Source: Prevotella sp. UBA3675
GTDB lineage: Bacteria; Bacteroidota; Bacteroidia; Bacteroidales; Bacteroidaceae
DNA length: 15,461 nucleotides
NCBI GenBank assembly: GCA_002372235.1
Contig: DFJI01000006.1
Span: forward strand, 1 to 15,461
Direction: 5' to 3'
Each line of letters starts with the position of its first letter. The first letter of the stretch is position 1. A program made the translations under genes and the position numbers. Shown piece by piece: positions 1 to 6,818 of this stretch. Under the pieces are notes generated by a model, which was not told where the DNA came from, searched no databases, and was given only the letters and a program-made list of their open reading frames with translations.

Positions 1-65
1 TTCCCGGTTTCAATGGTGATGGTCCTTCCATCAGCCAGTTGAAGGGTCTTTGTAATTACGTTCAT
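1..65 (-). CDS. pnp: Polyribonucleotide nucleotidyltransferase (PNPase), N-terminal fragment
   Basis: The reverse strand reads ATG at 65-63 and then MNVITKTLQLADGRTITIET, running off the window edge. This is the conserved start of Bacteroidales PNPase, whose members open with an (I/V)xKTxxLxDGRTIxxETG stretch. PNPase is a trimeric 3'-to-5' phosphorolytic exoribonuclease that degrades RNA in the cytoplasm. Only 21 codons are visible, so no RNase PH, KH or S1 domain can be checked. The call rests on N-terminal similarity recalled from the family. A Bacteroidota promoter lies about 40 nt upstream on the same strand. The gene is divergent from the lipoprotein operon starting at 218. Confidence 0.85.
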   Translation of the reverse strand, partial: MNVITKTLQLADGRTITIETG

Positions 66-104
66 CTTGTTTATTTAAACATCTAAAATAAATAAAAAAT
101 CGCG

Positions 105-133
105 CAAAGATACTCATTTATATATAAATCAAC
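105..133 (-). promoter_or_regulatory. Bacteroidota-type promoter for pnp
   Basis: On the minus strand TATCTTTG (112-105) matches the TAnnTTTG -7 box. A TTG (132-130) lies 17 nt upstream as a -33 candidate, slightly closer than the usual 19-21 nt. It would give a leader of roughly 30-35 nt before the pnp ATG at 65. Confidence 0.6.
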
Positions 134-162
134 GAATAAAGAAACAAGAAACAGACAAGAAT

Positions 163-193
163 TTTGTATTTTTATGATTTTTCCGTAACTTTG
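163..193 (+). promoter_or_regulatory. Bacteroidota-type promoter for the four-gene lipoprotein operon
   Basis: TTTG at 163-166, a 19-nt spacer and TAACTTTG at 186-193 match the TTTG-N19-21-TAnnTTTG consensus. The ATG at 218 follows 24 nt later. The possible TTG start at 164 falls inside the -33 box, which excludes it as a translation start. No other convincing promoter is seen before 5587, which supports one transcript for the next four genes. Confidence 0.75.
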
Positions 194-217
194 CCGCCAA
201 AATTTACATTCCACGTC

Positions 218-1357
218 ATGAGAAGAACAATACTTTTCGGGCTCCTCGCCATCTTGCTGGGAGCATGCGACAACAAAGTGAAATTCACCATTGAAGGCAA
301 CATTGAGGGCGCAAAGGACTCGGTGCTTTATTTCGAGCACGTGTCGCTCTCAGGACTGAAGTCGCTCGACAGTCTGAAGCTGGGAGCAGACGGTGCTTTC
401 CGTTTTCAGGCCGACACCACCGCTGCACCCGAGTTCTACGTATTGCGCATCCACGACCAGATTATCAACATTTCGATTGACTCAACCGAGACCGTGACCG
501 TCAAGGCACAGTATCCCAACATGGCCGCCCGCTATAAGGTGGAGGGCTCAGACAACTGCGAGAAGATTCGCTCGCTGGCTCTGATGCAGCAGGATTTGCT
601 GCGCAAGGCCATCGCCTTGGAGCAGAACCAGTCCATAGCGCCCGGCGACGCACAAGACTCGCTCCGACGGATGACGGACCGCTACAAGCAGACGGTGATC
701 GACGAATACATCTTCAAGGAGCCCAACAAGACTTATTCCTACTTCGCCCTGTTCCAGACGTTGGGTCGCTGGCTCATCTTCAATCCCAAGGATAGCCGCG
801 AAGACCTGCGCGTGTTTGCCGCAGTGGCCACCTCATGGGACACGTTTCATCCCGGTGCCGCTCGCACGGAGAACCTGCACAACATCGTGATTGAAAGCAT
901 GCAGCAGCTCTACGGTGACGCGACAGCACCAACCACTCGACAGGGCGAAGGGCCTGCCATCGTGGAGTCGGGCATCATTGAGTTGCAACTGCCCGACAAG
1001 AACAATCAGACACAGGCGCTCAGTGCGCTCAGAGGCAAGGTGGTGCTGCTCGATTTCCATACGTTCACGCTGCCGGAGTCGGCCCAGCGCATCCTCATGT
1101 TGCGCGAGCTCTACAATAAATATCATGAGCAGGGTCTGGAGATCTATCAGGTATCGCTCGACCAGGACGAACACTTCTGGAAGCAAATGACACAGCATCT
1201 GCCGTGGGTCTGCGTACGCGACGGCTCGTTGCAGAGCGCCGTGAGCTACAACGTGACCGATGTGCCCGAGTTCTTCCTCATCAATCGCAACAGCCAACTG
1301 CAGAAGCGCAGCTCGCAGATGAAGGACTTAGAGGCTGAGATCAAGGCATTACTATGA
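218..1357 (+). CDS. DUF4369/thioredoxin-fold lipoprotein without catalytic cysteines
   Basis: This 379-residue protein starts at the ATG at 218, just after the promoter. It has a lipoprotein signal, MRRTILFGLLAILLGAC, with lipidation cysteine C17. An N-terminal beta-rich DUF4369-type region follows (VKFTIEGNIEGAKDSVLYFE), then a helical middle, then a C-terminal AhpC/TSA-TlpA thioredoxin fold from about residue 260. In the Trx domain the strand KVVLLDF runs into HTFTLPES, where redox-active relatives carry WCxxC. No cysteine is present there, so thiol-disulfide oxidoreductase activity is unlikely. As I recall, Bacteroidales homologues near pnp also lack the motif, so this looks like a family trait and not decay. 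The last codon overlaps the next start (ATGA, 1354-1357), implying translational coupling. Likely role: a membrane-anchored periplasmic protein that binds a partner or helps assemble envelope proteins. This role is inferred. Confidence 0.8.
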   Translation: MRRTILFGLLAILLGACDNKVKFTIEGNIEGAKDSVLYFEHVSLSGLKSLDSLKLGADGAFRFQADTTAAPEFYVLRIHDQIINISIDSTETVTVKAQYPNMAARYKVEGSDNCEKIRSLALMQQDLLRKAIALEQNQSIAPGDAQDSLRRMTDRYKQTVIDEYIFKEPNKTYSYFALFQTLGRWLIFNPKDSREDLRVFAAVATSWDTFHPGAARTENLHNIVIESMQQLYGDATAPTTRQGEGPAIVESGIIELQLPDKNNQTQALSALRGKVVLLDFHTFTLPESAQRILMLRELYNKYHEQGLEIYQVSLDQDEHFWKQMTQHLPWVCVRDGSLQSAVSYNVTDVPEFFLINRNSQLQKRSSQMKDLEAEIKALL

Positions 1358-2019
1358 GATGGCTATGGCTATCCGCACTGATTATAGGGCTTTCGGGGAG
1401 CAAAGAGATCTCCGAGTTTTCCGAGAGCTCCGAGCTCTCCGAGTGCTCAGAGAACTCCGAGTGCTCAGAGTTCTCAGAGGATTCCGAGTCCTCAGAGTCC
1501 TCAGAATCCTCCGAGCCCTCGGCGCTCTCCCCCTTCTCACTCACTCGCACCCACGACTCGCTCTACCATCTGAATGAGTTTCGTCTCCCCTATCCCGTCT
1601 ATCGGTTCGGCACGGGCGATGTCAACGGCGACGGGAGCACCGATGCACTGGTAGGAGTCATCAAGCGGACGCGGTTCCATCGGGATATGGGCCGCCGCAT
1701 CTTCATCTTCAAGCAGGTAGAGGGCAAGGTGCGCCCCCTGTGGATGGGATCAAAGCTCGGTGGCATCCTGCAGGACTTCAGGGTGATTGAGGACCAGCCT
1801 CAAAAAAACCATAAGACCTATAAGACCCATAAGTCCCATGAGTCCTATAAGACCCATAAGCCTTATAACTCCCCCTGCACCATCCGCGCCTTAGAGACCA
1901 CTGCCGATGGCCGCTATGTAGTGAGCGAATACCACTGGGAAGGCTTCGGTCTGGCCTTCGACCGATTCCTCATCAAAAACACCGATCAAGAAACCGCTTA
2001 CAAATATTTTAATCTATGA
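1354..2019 (+). CDS. Small exported FG-GAP/VCBS-like protein interrupted by two 9-nt repeat arrays
   Basis: The 221-residue product begins with an apparent signal sequence (MRWLWLSALIIGLSGS) and has no lipobox cysteine. Residues about 20-54 are a Ser-Glu-X tandem run encoded by 9-nt CTCMGAGNN units. Residues 152-173 are a His/Tyr-Lys-Thr run encoded by YATAAGACC units. Between and after them lies normal sequence, including RFGTGDVNGDGSTDALVGV (DVNGDGSTD at 89-97), which resembles the calcium-binding Asp-rich loop of FG-GAP/VCBS repeats. The C-terminal part (DGRYVVSEYHWEGFGLAFDRFLI) looks folded. The start overlaps the previous stop by 4 nt, and the stop overlaps the DUF3160 start by 4 nt, so the frame is constrained on both sides and the gene is probably translated. 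Homologues should lack the repeat-encoded segments. Function is unknown; a periplasmic accessory of its operon partners is an inference. Confidence 0.65.
   Translation: MRWLWLSALIIGLSGSKEISEFSESSELSECSENSECSEFSEDSESSESSESSEPSALSPFSLTRTHDSLYHLNEFRLPYPVYRFGTGDVNGDGSTDALVGVIKRTRFHRDMGRRIFIFKQVEGKVRPLWMGSKLGGILQDFRVIEDQPQKNHKTYKTHKSHESYKTHKPYNSPCTIRALETTADGRYVVSEYHWEGFGLAFDRFLIKNTDQETAYKYFNL
1410..1526 (+). repeat. 9-nt tandem array, consensus CTCMGAGNN (about 12-13 units)
   Basis: Twelve units from 1410 to 1517 follow C/T-TC-C/A-GAG-NN, with a decayed thirteenth (CTCGGCGCT) to 1526. The core CTCNGAG is palindromic around its centre, so both strands encode Ser-Glu-X repeats. The central base is always C or A on the plus strand. 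The array is in frame with the surrounding gene and adds about 35 residues. Confidence 0.9.
1810..1872 (+). repeat. 9-nt tandem array, consensus YATAAGACC (7 units)
   Basis: Seven consecutive 9-nt units, CATAAGACC or TATAAGACC with scattered changes, run from 1810 to 1872. They are translated as (H/Y)K(T/S) repeats. The same unit, in the same orientation, forms the intergenic array at 15034-15114. Confidence 0.9.
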
Positions 2020-4439
2020 AAAAAACATTATCGTTTTTTGTCACGGGAGCACTGGCCATTGTACTGCTGATGGGCTGCGCAGCTTCGCCTAAAGAAGAGG
2101 ATGCCGCAAGCATCGTACCGACAAAGCTTGACGTAGAGAGTTTTATCGATTCCATCGACATCACGCAGGACATTTCCCAACTGTCGCTCTCCGACTGTCG
2201 CATCTTACGCAATGGCTTTGCTGCCCGCGTGGGTTTTCCCTTCCGCGATGCCTACCTGCGCGGCATCTTTCAGACCACCACGTGGTATGACTCGCTCCAG
2301 TGGGTGTTCTGGGATGATCCCCGATACATCAAGGAGGTTCAGCCCATCGAGGGCGAAAGCTGGCGCGACGAGTTCTACCGCTCAGTAAAGCCAGACTACA
2401 TCACCCTGACCGCCGATGAAAAGGCATTTATTGAGAAACTGAAGAAGCGCGAGGCTGAACTACTGAAGCACAACTTCGATGTGCCTGAGGGACTGCGCGT
2501 GAACATGCCTAACCTCATCAATCCGCATCAGCTCGTGGAGTTCGATGCCCAGTTGCAGAAGAAGCTGGCACAGAACGGCTTTGCCATTGTTCCTGCCGAC
2601 CACCAGCAGCTGTTCCACGTCTATGAGAAGAACGATTATGCCAACATGCCCAACTTCGTGACCACCGACCTCTATCTACAGCTGTTCCACCTTTATATCG
2701 ACTGCATCCTGCGCGATGTGGAGGAGCACCGTCTCTTCCACCTGTTAAGCCAGTTCTGTCAGCAGACCCAGCAGGCGGTGAATAGTCTCATAGTGACAGG
2801 GGAAGACACGACGAAGCCCAAGGACTGGCTGATGACCTATTTCACCGTGGCCAATGCCCTCCTCAAGAACGAGGAGCCCACTGGCAATGCTGACGCACAG
2901 CACGAATACCGTCAGGTGATGGCCTGCAAGGATGCTCCGTCATCCTATCTGGGCTATACCGATGCCGAGTTTGCCTACAGCCTGTTCCGTCCACGCGGCC
3001 ACTATACGCGCAACGACACGCTGCAACGCTATTTCCGCACCATGATGTGGCTGCAGACGGTGCCTTTCCAGACCGACAAGAAAGAGGACATGCAGCGCGC
3101 CTCACTGCTGGCACAGACTATCGGTACCAAAAAGGAACTGGCACAGCTATATGCCTCGCTCACGGAACCCATGACGTGGCTCATGGGCAAGCCCGACGAT
3201 GTAAGCATCATGCAACTGTGGGAAATCATTGCAGCAACACTTTCTAAAGAAAAGGCACCTCGTGGGGAGGCTTTCTTACAAGAAATAACGAAGAAAGTCG
3301 ATGAAATCGCAGAAAAACAGACTCGTCTGCGTCCGAAGTTCCAGTACACCAGCCGCAACAAGGTTCGGCTGATGCCGCAGCGCTATCAGCCCGATGCCGA
3401 GGTGCTGCAAGAGATGGTGGACTACAACTCCGAGAAGACGCTCCGCCCTGTACCGGAAGGTCTTGACGTGATGGCCGCTATGGGTGTGAGCGCAGCCGAA
3501 CAGCTTCTCAAGGAAGAAGGACAGCAGTGGAAAGGCTTCGAGCCCATGCTGAACAAGATGAAGAGTCGCATGGATTCCATCGACTGGAACGAGAACGTCT
3601 CTACACGCTGGCTTTCGGCCCTGAAGACCATCAACGACACCCCTGACCAGGCTCCTTACTTCATGCTCACGCCCGAATGGGACCGTAAGTCACTGAATAG
3701 TGCGCTTTCATCGTGGGCTGAACTCAAGCACGACGCCATTCTCTATGCCAAGCAGCCATTTGGCGCTGAGTGCGGAGGCGGAGGTCCTCCCGAGCCCGTA
3801 GTGATGGGCTATGTAGAGCCCAACGTGGGCTTCTGGCAGAAAGCCATCGACCTGCTCAACGCCACCCAGCAGGTGCTGGAGCGCTACGGTCTGACCACCG
3901 AAAAAAACAAGATAGCCACCAACGCACTACGCGAGCAGGCCGAGTTCCTGCTGTGCCTGAGCCAGAAGGAGCTGAAGGGTGAGACGCTCGCCGACAACGA
4001 ATACGACCATCTGAAGTGCATCGGAGCCGTGTTTGAGAACATATCGCTCGACCTGATTCGCGAGCCCGACCAGTACCTCATGGGCTGGGACGACGTGCAG
4101 GGTCCCGACCGCAACACTGCCCTCGTGGCCGATGTCTATACGGCCAATGCCGACAACAATCCCGAGAAAAGCATCCTCTATGCCGCTGTGGGTCAGGCCG
4201 ATGAAATCTACGTTATTGTAGAGATTGGCAGCTATCTCTACCTGATGCGCGGTGCGGTGCTTAGCTATCGCGAGTTCACGCGCCCCATCCATCAGCAGCG
4301 ACTGAACGACGAGGAGTGGCAGAACTATCTGAAGGAACATCCGCGCGAAGGTGTGCCACAGTGGATGGAGCCCATCACCGTGCCGCTCAAGAAGAATCCC
4401 ACACCCAATGAGAAGTTTTTTTATAGCACTGGCTGTTAG
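2016..4439 (+). CDS. DUF3160-family lipoprotein
   Basis: This 807-residue protein has a lipoprotein signal (MKKTLSFFVTGALAIVLLMGC, C21), so it should be exported and membrane anchored. The body matches what I know of DUF3160. It has an N-terminal segment with FVTTDLYLQLFHLYIDCILRDVEE (from about residue 216), a long helical middle, a glycine-rich CGGGGPPEP motif around residue 586 followed by VEPN, and a C-terminal region with VADVYTAN and VIVEIGSYLYLMRGAVLSY. No catalytic residues are established for this family that I know of. The start overlaps the previous stop (ATGA), and the 3' end overlaps the CapA-like gene by 32 nt, so it is the third gene of one operon. No frameshift or truncation is visible. 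Family assignment is recalled from conserved blocks, without a search. Function is unknown, though its constant company suggests an envelope role. Confidence 0.75.
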   Translation: MKKTLSFFVTGALAIVLLMGCAASPKEEDAASIVPTKLDVESFIDSIDITQDISQLSLSDCRILRNGFAARVGFPFRDAYLRGIFQTTTWYDSLQWVFWDDPRYIKEVQPIEGESWRDEFYRSVKPDYITLTADEKAFIEKLKKREAELLKHNFDVPEGLRVNMPNLINPHQLVEFDAQLQKKLAQNGFAIVPADHQQLFHVYEKNDYANMPNFVTTDLYLQLFHLYIDCILRDVEEHRLFHLLSQFCQQTQQAVNSLIVTGEDTTKPKDWLMTYFTVANALLKNEEPTGNADAQHEYRQVMACKDAPSSYLGYTDAEFAYSLFRPRGHYTRNDTLQRYFRTMMWLQTVPFQTDKKEDMQRASLLAQTIGTKKELAQLYASLTEPMTWLMGKPDDVSIMQLWEIIAATLSKEKAPRGEAFLQEITKKVDEIAEKQTRLRPKFQYTSRNKVRLMPQRYQPDAEVLQEMVDYNSEKTLRPVPEGLDVMAAMGVSAAEQLLKEEGQQWKGFEPMLNKMKSRMDSIDWNENVSTRWLSALKTINDTPDQAPYFMLTPEWDRKSLNSALSSWAELKHDAILYAKQPFGAECGGGGPPEPVVMGYVEPNVGFWQKAIDLLNATQQVLERYGLTTEKNKIATNALREQAEFLLCLSQKELKGETLADNEYDHLKCIGAVFENISLDLIREPDQYLMGWDDVQGPDRNTALVADVYTANADNNPEKSILYAAVGQADEIYVIVEIGSYLYLMRGAVLSYREFTRPIHQQRLNDEEWQNYLKEHPREGVPQWMEPITVPLKKNPTPNEKFFYSTGC

Positions 4440-5562
4440 CCTCAACAGCCTCACCCCCAGCAGCAGCCTCACCCCCAACCCCTCTCCGATTGGAGAGGGG
4501 AGTATATACACTTTTCAGCAAGAGCTATACACTTCCCAACAAAAGCAAGAGCAGAAACAAAAGCTATGCACTTCTCAACAAGAACAAGAGCAAAAGCAAG
4601 AGCAGAAACAAGAGCTATGCACTTCTGAAAATCAACTGCAAGAACTATATACTCCCCTCTCCAATCGGAGAGGGGTTGGGGGTGAGGCTGTTATTGTGGG
4701 TGAGGCAGTTAAGGCTTCTTTTCTCTTCACCGGTGACATCCTGCTGGATCGTGGAGTGCGCCGTTTCATCGACAAGAAAGGAGTCGATGCCCTATTCTCG
4801 CAGGGCATCGACTCCTTGTTTTCTGCGGCCCACATCGTGGTAGGCAACTTAGAGTGTCCGGCCACGAAGATAAAGGCGCCTGTGTTCAAGCGTTACATCT
4901 TCCGTGGAGAGCCCGAGCATCTCCCTACGCTCCGAAAGCACGGATTCACCCACCTGAACCTCTGCAATAACCATTCCATCGACCAGGGACGTGACGGATT
5001 GATGGACACCTGGCGCAACATTGAACAAGCCGGGATGATTCCGACTGGAGCTGGCAGGAACATGGCCGAGGCTGTCCGTCCCGTGTTACTCACCAACCAG
5101 CCTCGTAACGTGTGGCTGCTCACCTCGCTGCGTATGGCGCTGGAGAACTGGGCACCGCTCAACGACCGTCCCTGCGTGAGCCAGGAACCGATGGATTCGC
5201 TCATTTTTCGCATCCGACAACTAAAAACGTCGGATCCGAAGGCTGTCATCATCGTGTCGCTGCACTGGGGTGGTGAGCACACGCTGCGCCCCGTTCCCCT
5301 GCAGCGCATGGAAGCACATGCCCTCATCAATGCCGGAGCCGACGCACTTATCTGTCATCACACCCACACGCTTCAAACCATTGAGGAGTACAAGGGGAAA
5401 AAGATATTCTACAGCATCGGCAACTTCATTTTCGACCAGCCGAAGCCGCTCAACTCAAAAGCCTGCGTGGTAAAGCTGACCGTGACCGAGAACGACATCA
5501 AGGCCGAGCCCATCCCCATCACCATCAGAAACTGCGTCCCGTTCATCGAAAATCATCATTAA
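4408..5562 (+). CDS. CapA-family (PGA_cap) metallophosphatase-like exported protein with in-frame MITE-like insert
   Basis: I place the start at the ATG at 4408, giving 384 residues and a signal peptide (MRSFFIALAVSLNSLT); the frame stays open upstream to 4351 but lies inside the preceding gene. The catalytic domain starts at about residue 104 and has the CapA hallmarks: FTGDILLDRG (D110), NLECP, LCNNHSID (N187-N188-H189), SLHWGGEHTLRPVPLQR (H286, H291), HHTHTLQ (H317-H320) and YSIGNFIFDQ. The fold is that of calcineurin-like phosphoesterases, and relatives act in poly-gamma-glutamate or capsule metabolism. The substrate here is unknown. Between signal peptide and domain, residues about 20-93 are encoded by a repeat element with 42-nt inverted ends, producing a Gln/Lys/Glu-rich linker. 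If that linker harms export, an in-frame GTG at 4696 could give a cytoplasmic form. The gene overlaps the DUF3160 gene by 32 nt and closes the operon. Confidence 0.8.
   Translation: MRSFFIALAVSLNSLTPSSSLTPNPSPIGEGSIYTFQQELYTSQQKQEQKQKLCTSQQEQEQKQEQKQELCTSENQLQELYTPLSNRRGVGGEAVIVGEAVKASFLFTGDILLDRGVRRFIDKKGVDALFSQGIDSLFSAAHIVVGNLECPATKIKAPVFKRYIFRGEPEHLPTLRKHGFTHLNLCNNHSIDQGRDGLMDTWRNIEQAGMIPTGAGRNMAEAVRPVLLTNQPRNVWLLTSLRMALENWAPLNDRPCVSQEPMDSLIFRIRQLKTSDPKAVIIVSLHWGGEHTLRPVPLQRMEAHALINAGADALICHHTHTLQTIEEYKGKKIFYSIGNFIFDQPKPLNSKACVVKLTVTENDIKAEPIPITIRNCVPFIENHH
4467..4687. mobile_element. MITE-like element with perfect 42-nt terminal inverted repeats
   Basis: Positions 4467-4508 and 4646-4687 are exact reverse complements over 42 nt. 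Each arm also folds on itself: CCCCTCTCC (4479-4487) with GGAGAGGGG (4492-4500), and the same stem at 4654-4662/4667-4675. Similarity continues outward over 19 nt on each side (4448-4466 and 4688-4706) with four mismatches, so the element may span 4448-4706. It carries no transposase and no stop codon in the frame of its host gene. The CCTCACCCCCAACCCCTCTC-type end is, as I recall, a frequent dispersed sequence in Bacteroidota. No clear target duplication was found. Confidence 0.75.
4509..4645 (+). repeat. Degenerate tandem repeat inside the MITE-like element
   Basis: Four copies begin TATRCACTT (near 4505, 4526, 4575 and 4615), followed by purine-rich tracts of varying length such as AAAGCAAGAGCAGAAACAA. 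They are translated as LYTSQQ or LCTSQQ plus (QEQK)n. Copy length varies because the inner CAAGAGC/CAAAAGC units also differ in number. Confidence 0.7.
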
Positions 5563-5575
5563 ACAAATGATTTTC
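5548..5575 (+). terminator. Weak hairpin at the end of the CapA-like gene
   Basis: GAAAATCAT (5548-5556) and ATGATTTTC (5567-5575) form a 9-bp AT-rich stem with a 10-nt loop containing the TAA stop. The downstream sequence is T-rich but has no clean U-run next to the stem. It may help terminate the operon transcript before the Rpn promoter. Confidence 0.35.
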
Positions 5576-5586
5576 AGAAGATTTTC

Positions 5587-5617
5587 TTTGATATTTTATC
5601 TTTTTTCTATATCTTTG
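5587..5617 (+). promoter_or_regulatory. Bacteroidota-type promoter for the Rpn nuclease gene
   Basis: TTTG at 5587-5590, a 19-nt spacer and TATCTTTG at 5610-5617 are a near-perfect consensus. The ATG follows at 5646. The gene therefore has its own promoter and is not dependent on the upstream operon. Confidence 0.8.
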
Positions 5618-5645
5618 CCGCATTCTAATTAGATATTAGCATTTT

Positions 5646-6557
5646 ATGGATAAATACATCAGATTTGACTGGGCAGCCAAGCGTATGTTGCGCGACAAGG
5701 CAAACTTCGGGGTACTCGAAGGACTAATGACTGTACTGCTCAACGAGAAAGTGACGATTGTCGAGATTCTGGAAAGCGAGGGGAACCAGCGAGTTGAAGA
5801 TGACAAATTCAACCGCGTGGACATCAAGGCTCGCAACTCCAAGGGTGAAATCATCCTTGTGGAGATACAGCAGACACGCGAGCTCTACTACTTGCAGCGC
5901 ATCCTGTACGGCGTGGCCAAGGCCATCACAGAGCACATCAAGCTGGGAGAGAAGTATGATCAAGTAAAGAAGGTCTATTCCATCAGCATCGTTTATTTCG
6001 ATCTCGGCAAAGGTGCCGACTACCTCTATCATGGGCAGAACACGCTCATTGGTGTCCACACTCACGACCAGCTCGAAATCAACACACGCGACAAGGATGC
6101 CATCAAGATGGTGACCCCAGCCGATATCTTCCCCGAATACTACATTATCCGTGTGAATGAGTTCAACAAGGTCGCTACCACTCCATTAGAGGAATGGCTC
6201 GACTACTTGCGCAACGGCAACATCAGGGACGACACCACTGCTCCAGGACTGACAGAGGCTAAGGAGAAACTGCGCTACCTGCAAATGAGCGATGCCGAAC
6301 GCCATGCATACGACCGCCATATTGACAACATCATGATTGAGAACGACATTATGGAGACCAAGGTCATCGAAGGTTTGGAGCAAGGAAGGGCTGAAGGAAG
6401 AGCAGAAGGTCTGAAACAAGGGAAAGCTGAAGGCAGGGCTGAAGGCAGAGCTGAAGGGAAAATGGAAGTGGCTCGTACCATGAAAGCCAATAACATCCCT
6501 GATGACCAGATAGCTCTTTTCACAGGTCTTTCCTTAGAAGAAATAGCAAAACTTTAG
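5646..6557 (+). CDS. Rpn family PD-(D/E)XK nuclease / putative transposase
   Basis: This 303-residue cytoplasmic protein matches the Rpn/PDDEXK_2 type widespread in Bacteroidota (MDKYIRFDWAAKRMLRDKANFGVLEG at the N-terminus). The nuclease core has FNRVDIKARNSKGEIILVEIQ: D59, E73 and Q75, i.e. D-x(n)-ExQ, where the classic motif has ExK; ExQ is usual in this family as I recall. Then come YYLQRILYGVAKAI, the linker with VHTHDQ, and PLEEWLDYLRNG. Residues 247-272 are a (Q)G(R/K)AEG tandem repeat typical of these proteins. The tail IPDDQIALFTGLSLEEIAKL resembles a small helical recognition segment. Rpn proteins promote RecA-independent recombination in E. coli, and a role in phage defence has been proposed for relatives. 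The gene stands alone with its own promoter. No inverted ends or target duplications were found to mark it as a complete mobile element. Confidence 0.85.
   Translation: MDKYIRFDWAAKRMLRDKANFGVLEGLMTVLLNEKVTIVEILESEGNQRVEDDKFNRVDIKARNSKGEIILVEIQQTRELYYLQRILYGVAKAITEHIKLGEKYDQVKKVYSISIVYFDLGKGADYLYHGQNTLIGVHTHDQLEINTRDKDAIKMVTPADIFPEYYIIRVNEFNKVATTPLEEWLDYLRNGNIRDDTTAPGLTEAKEKLRYLQMSDAERHAYDRHIDNIMIENDIMETKVIEGLEQGRAEGRAEGLKQGKAEGRAEGRAEGKMEVARTMKANNIPDDQIALFTGLSLEEIAKL
6379..6462 (+). repeat. 12-nt-type repeat encoding GRAEG motifs in the Rpn gene
   Basis: Units of the type GGAAGRGCTGAA recur with variations and encode EGRAEGRAEGLKQGKAEGRA-type repeats. The length of such tracts commonly varies between paralogues, so this could be a slippage site. 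Confidence 0.6.
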
Positions 6558-6803
6558 AGACATTCATTTATAGAGTCAATTAATATATATTGTAGAACCC
6601 TTTAAAACCACTATGAAGAAACCGTTATAGATTGTTCGTAAGAACGCAACGGTGAACGAAACAGACAGTAAAATCGAATTGAACGAGCGAAACGCTCATG
6701 GGGATGCAGCACGTAGGGCTCAGCCCATGCGCCCCACAGGGAAAATGAAACAACAAATTTATTAACCCGACGTTTCTGCTCTCAACAGACTTTTTTGATA
6801 TAA
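6558..6803. other. Non-coding stretch with three hairpins, no gene seen
   Basis: No ORF with coding character is seen. Inverted repeats are: ACCGTT/AACGGT (6621-6626/6648-6653), enclosing GTTC-GTAA-GAAC (6634-6645); GAGCG-AAA-CGCTC (6685-6697); and a G/C-rich one bounded by GGGG (6700-6703) and CCCC (6732-6735), with GGGC/GCCC inside. No TAnnTTTG box is found. The closest is TAACTTGG at 6801-6808, one base off, without a well-spaced -33 box. The stretch may be decayed sequence or the 5' part of the leader RNA that follows. Confidence 0.5.
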
Positions 6804-6818
6804 CTTGGACTTCAAGTC

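Noticed and set aside
164..217. Upstream TTG extension of the first lipoprotein gene
   Set aside because: The codon overlaps the -33 box of the promoter, and the ATG at 218 begins an ideal lipoprotein signal.
83..340. Minus-strand ORF of 85 codons
   Set aside because: It spans the divergent promoter region and the lipoprotein gene, has no promoter and resembles no family.
1341..1550. Minus-strand Ser-Glu repeat ORF
   Set aside because: It arises because CTCNGAG is palindromic, so the repeat reads Ser-Glu on both strands. The plus frame is fixed by overlaps with both neighbours.
4490..4843. Alternative plus-strand ORF through the MITE-like element
   Set aside because: It is open only because the element lacks stops in several frames. 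Downstream it is a shadow of the CapA-like domain.
5587..6557. Complete insertion sequence around the Rpn gene
   Set aside because: No terminal inverted repeats or target duplications were found around it, and it has an ordinary host-type promoter.
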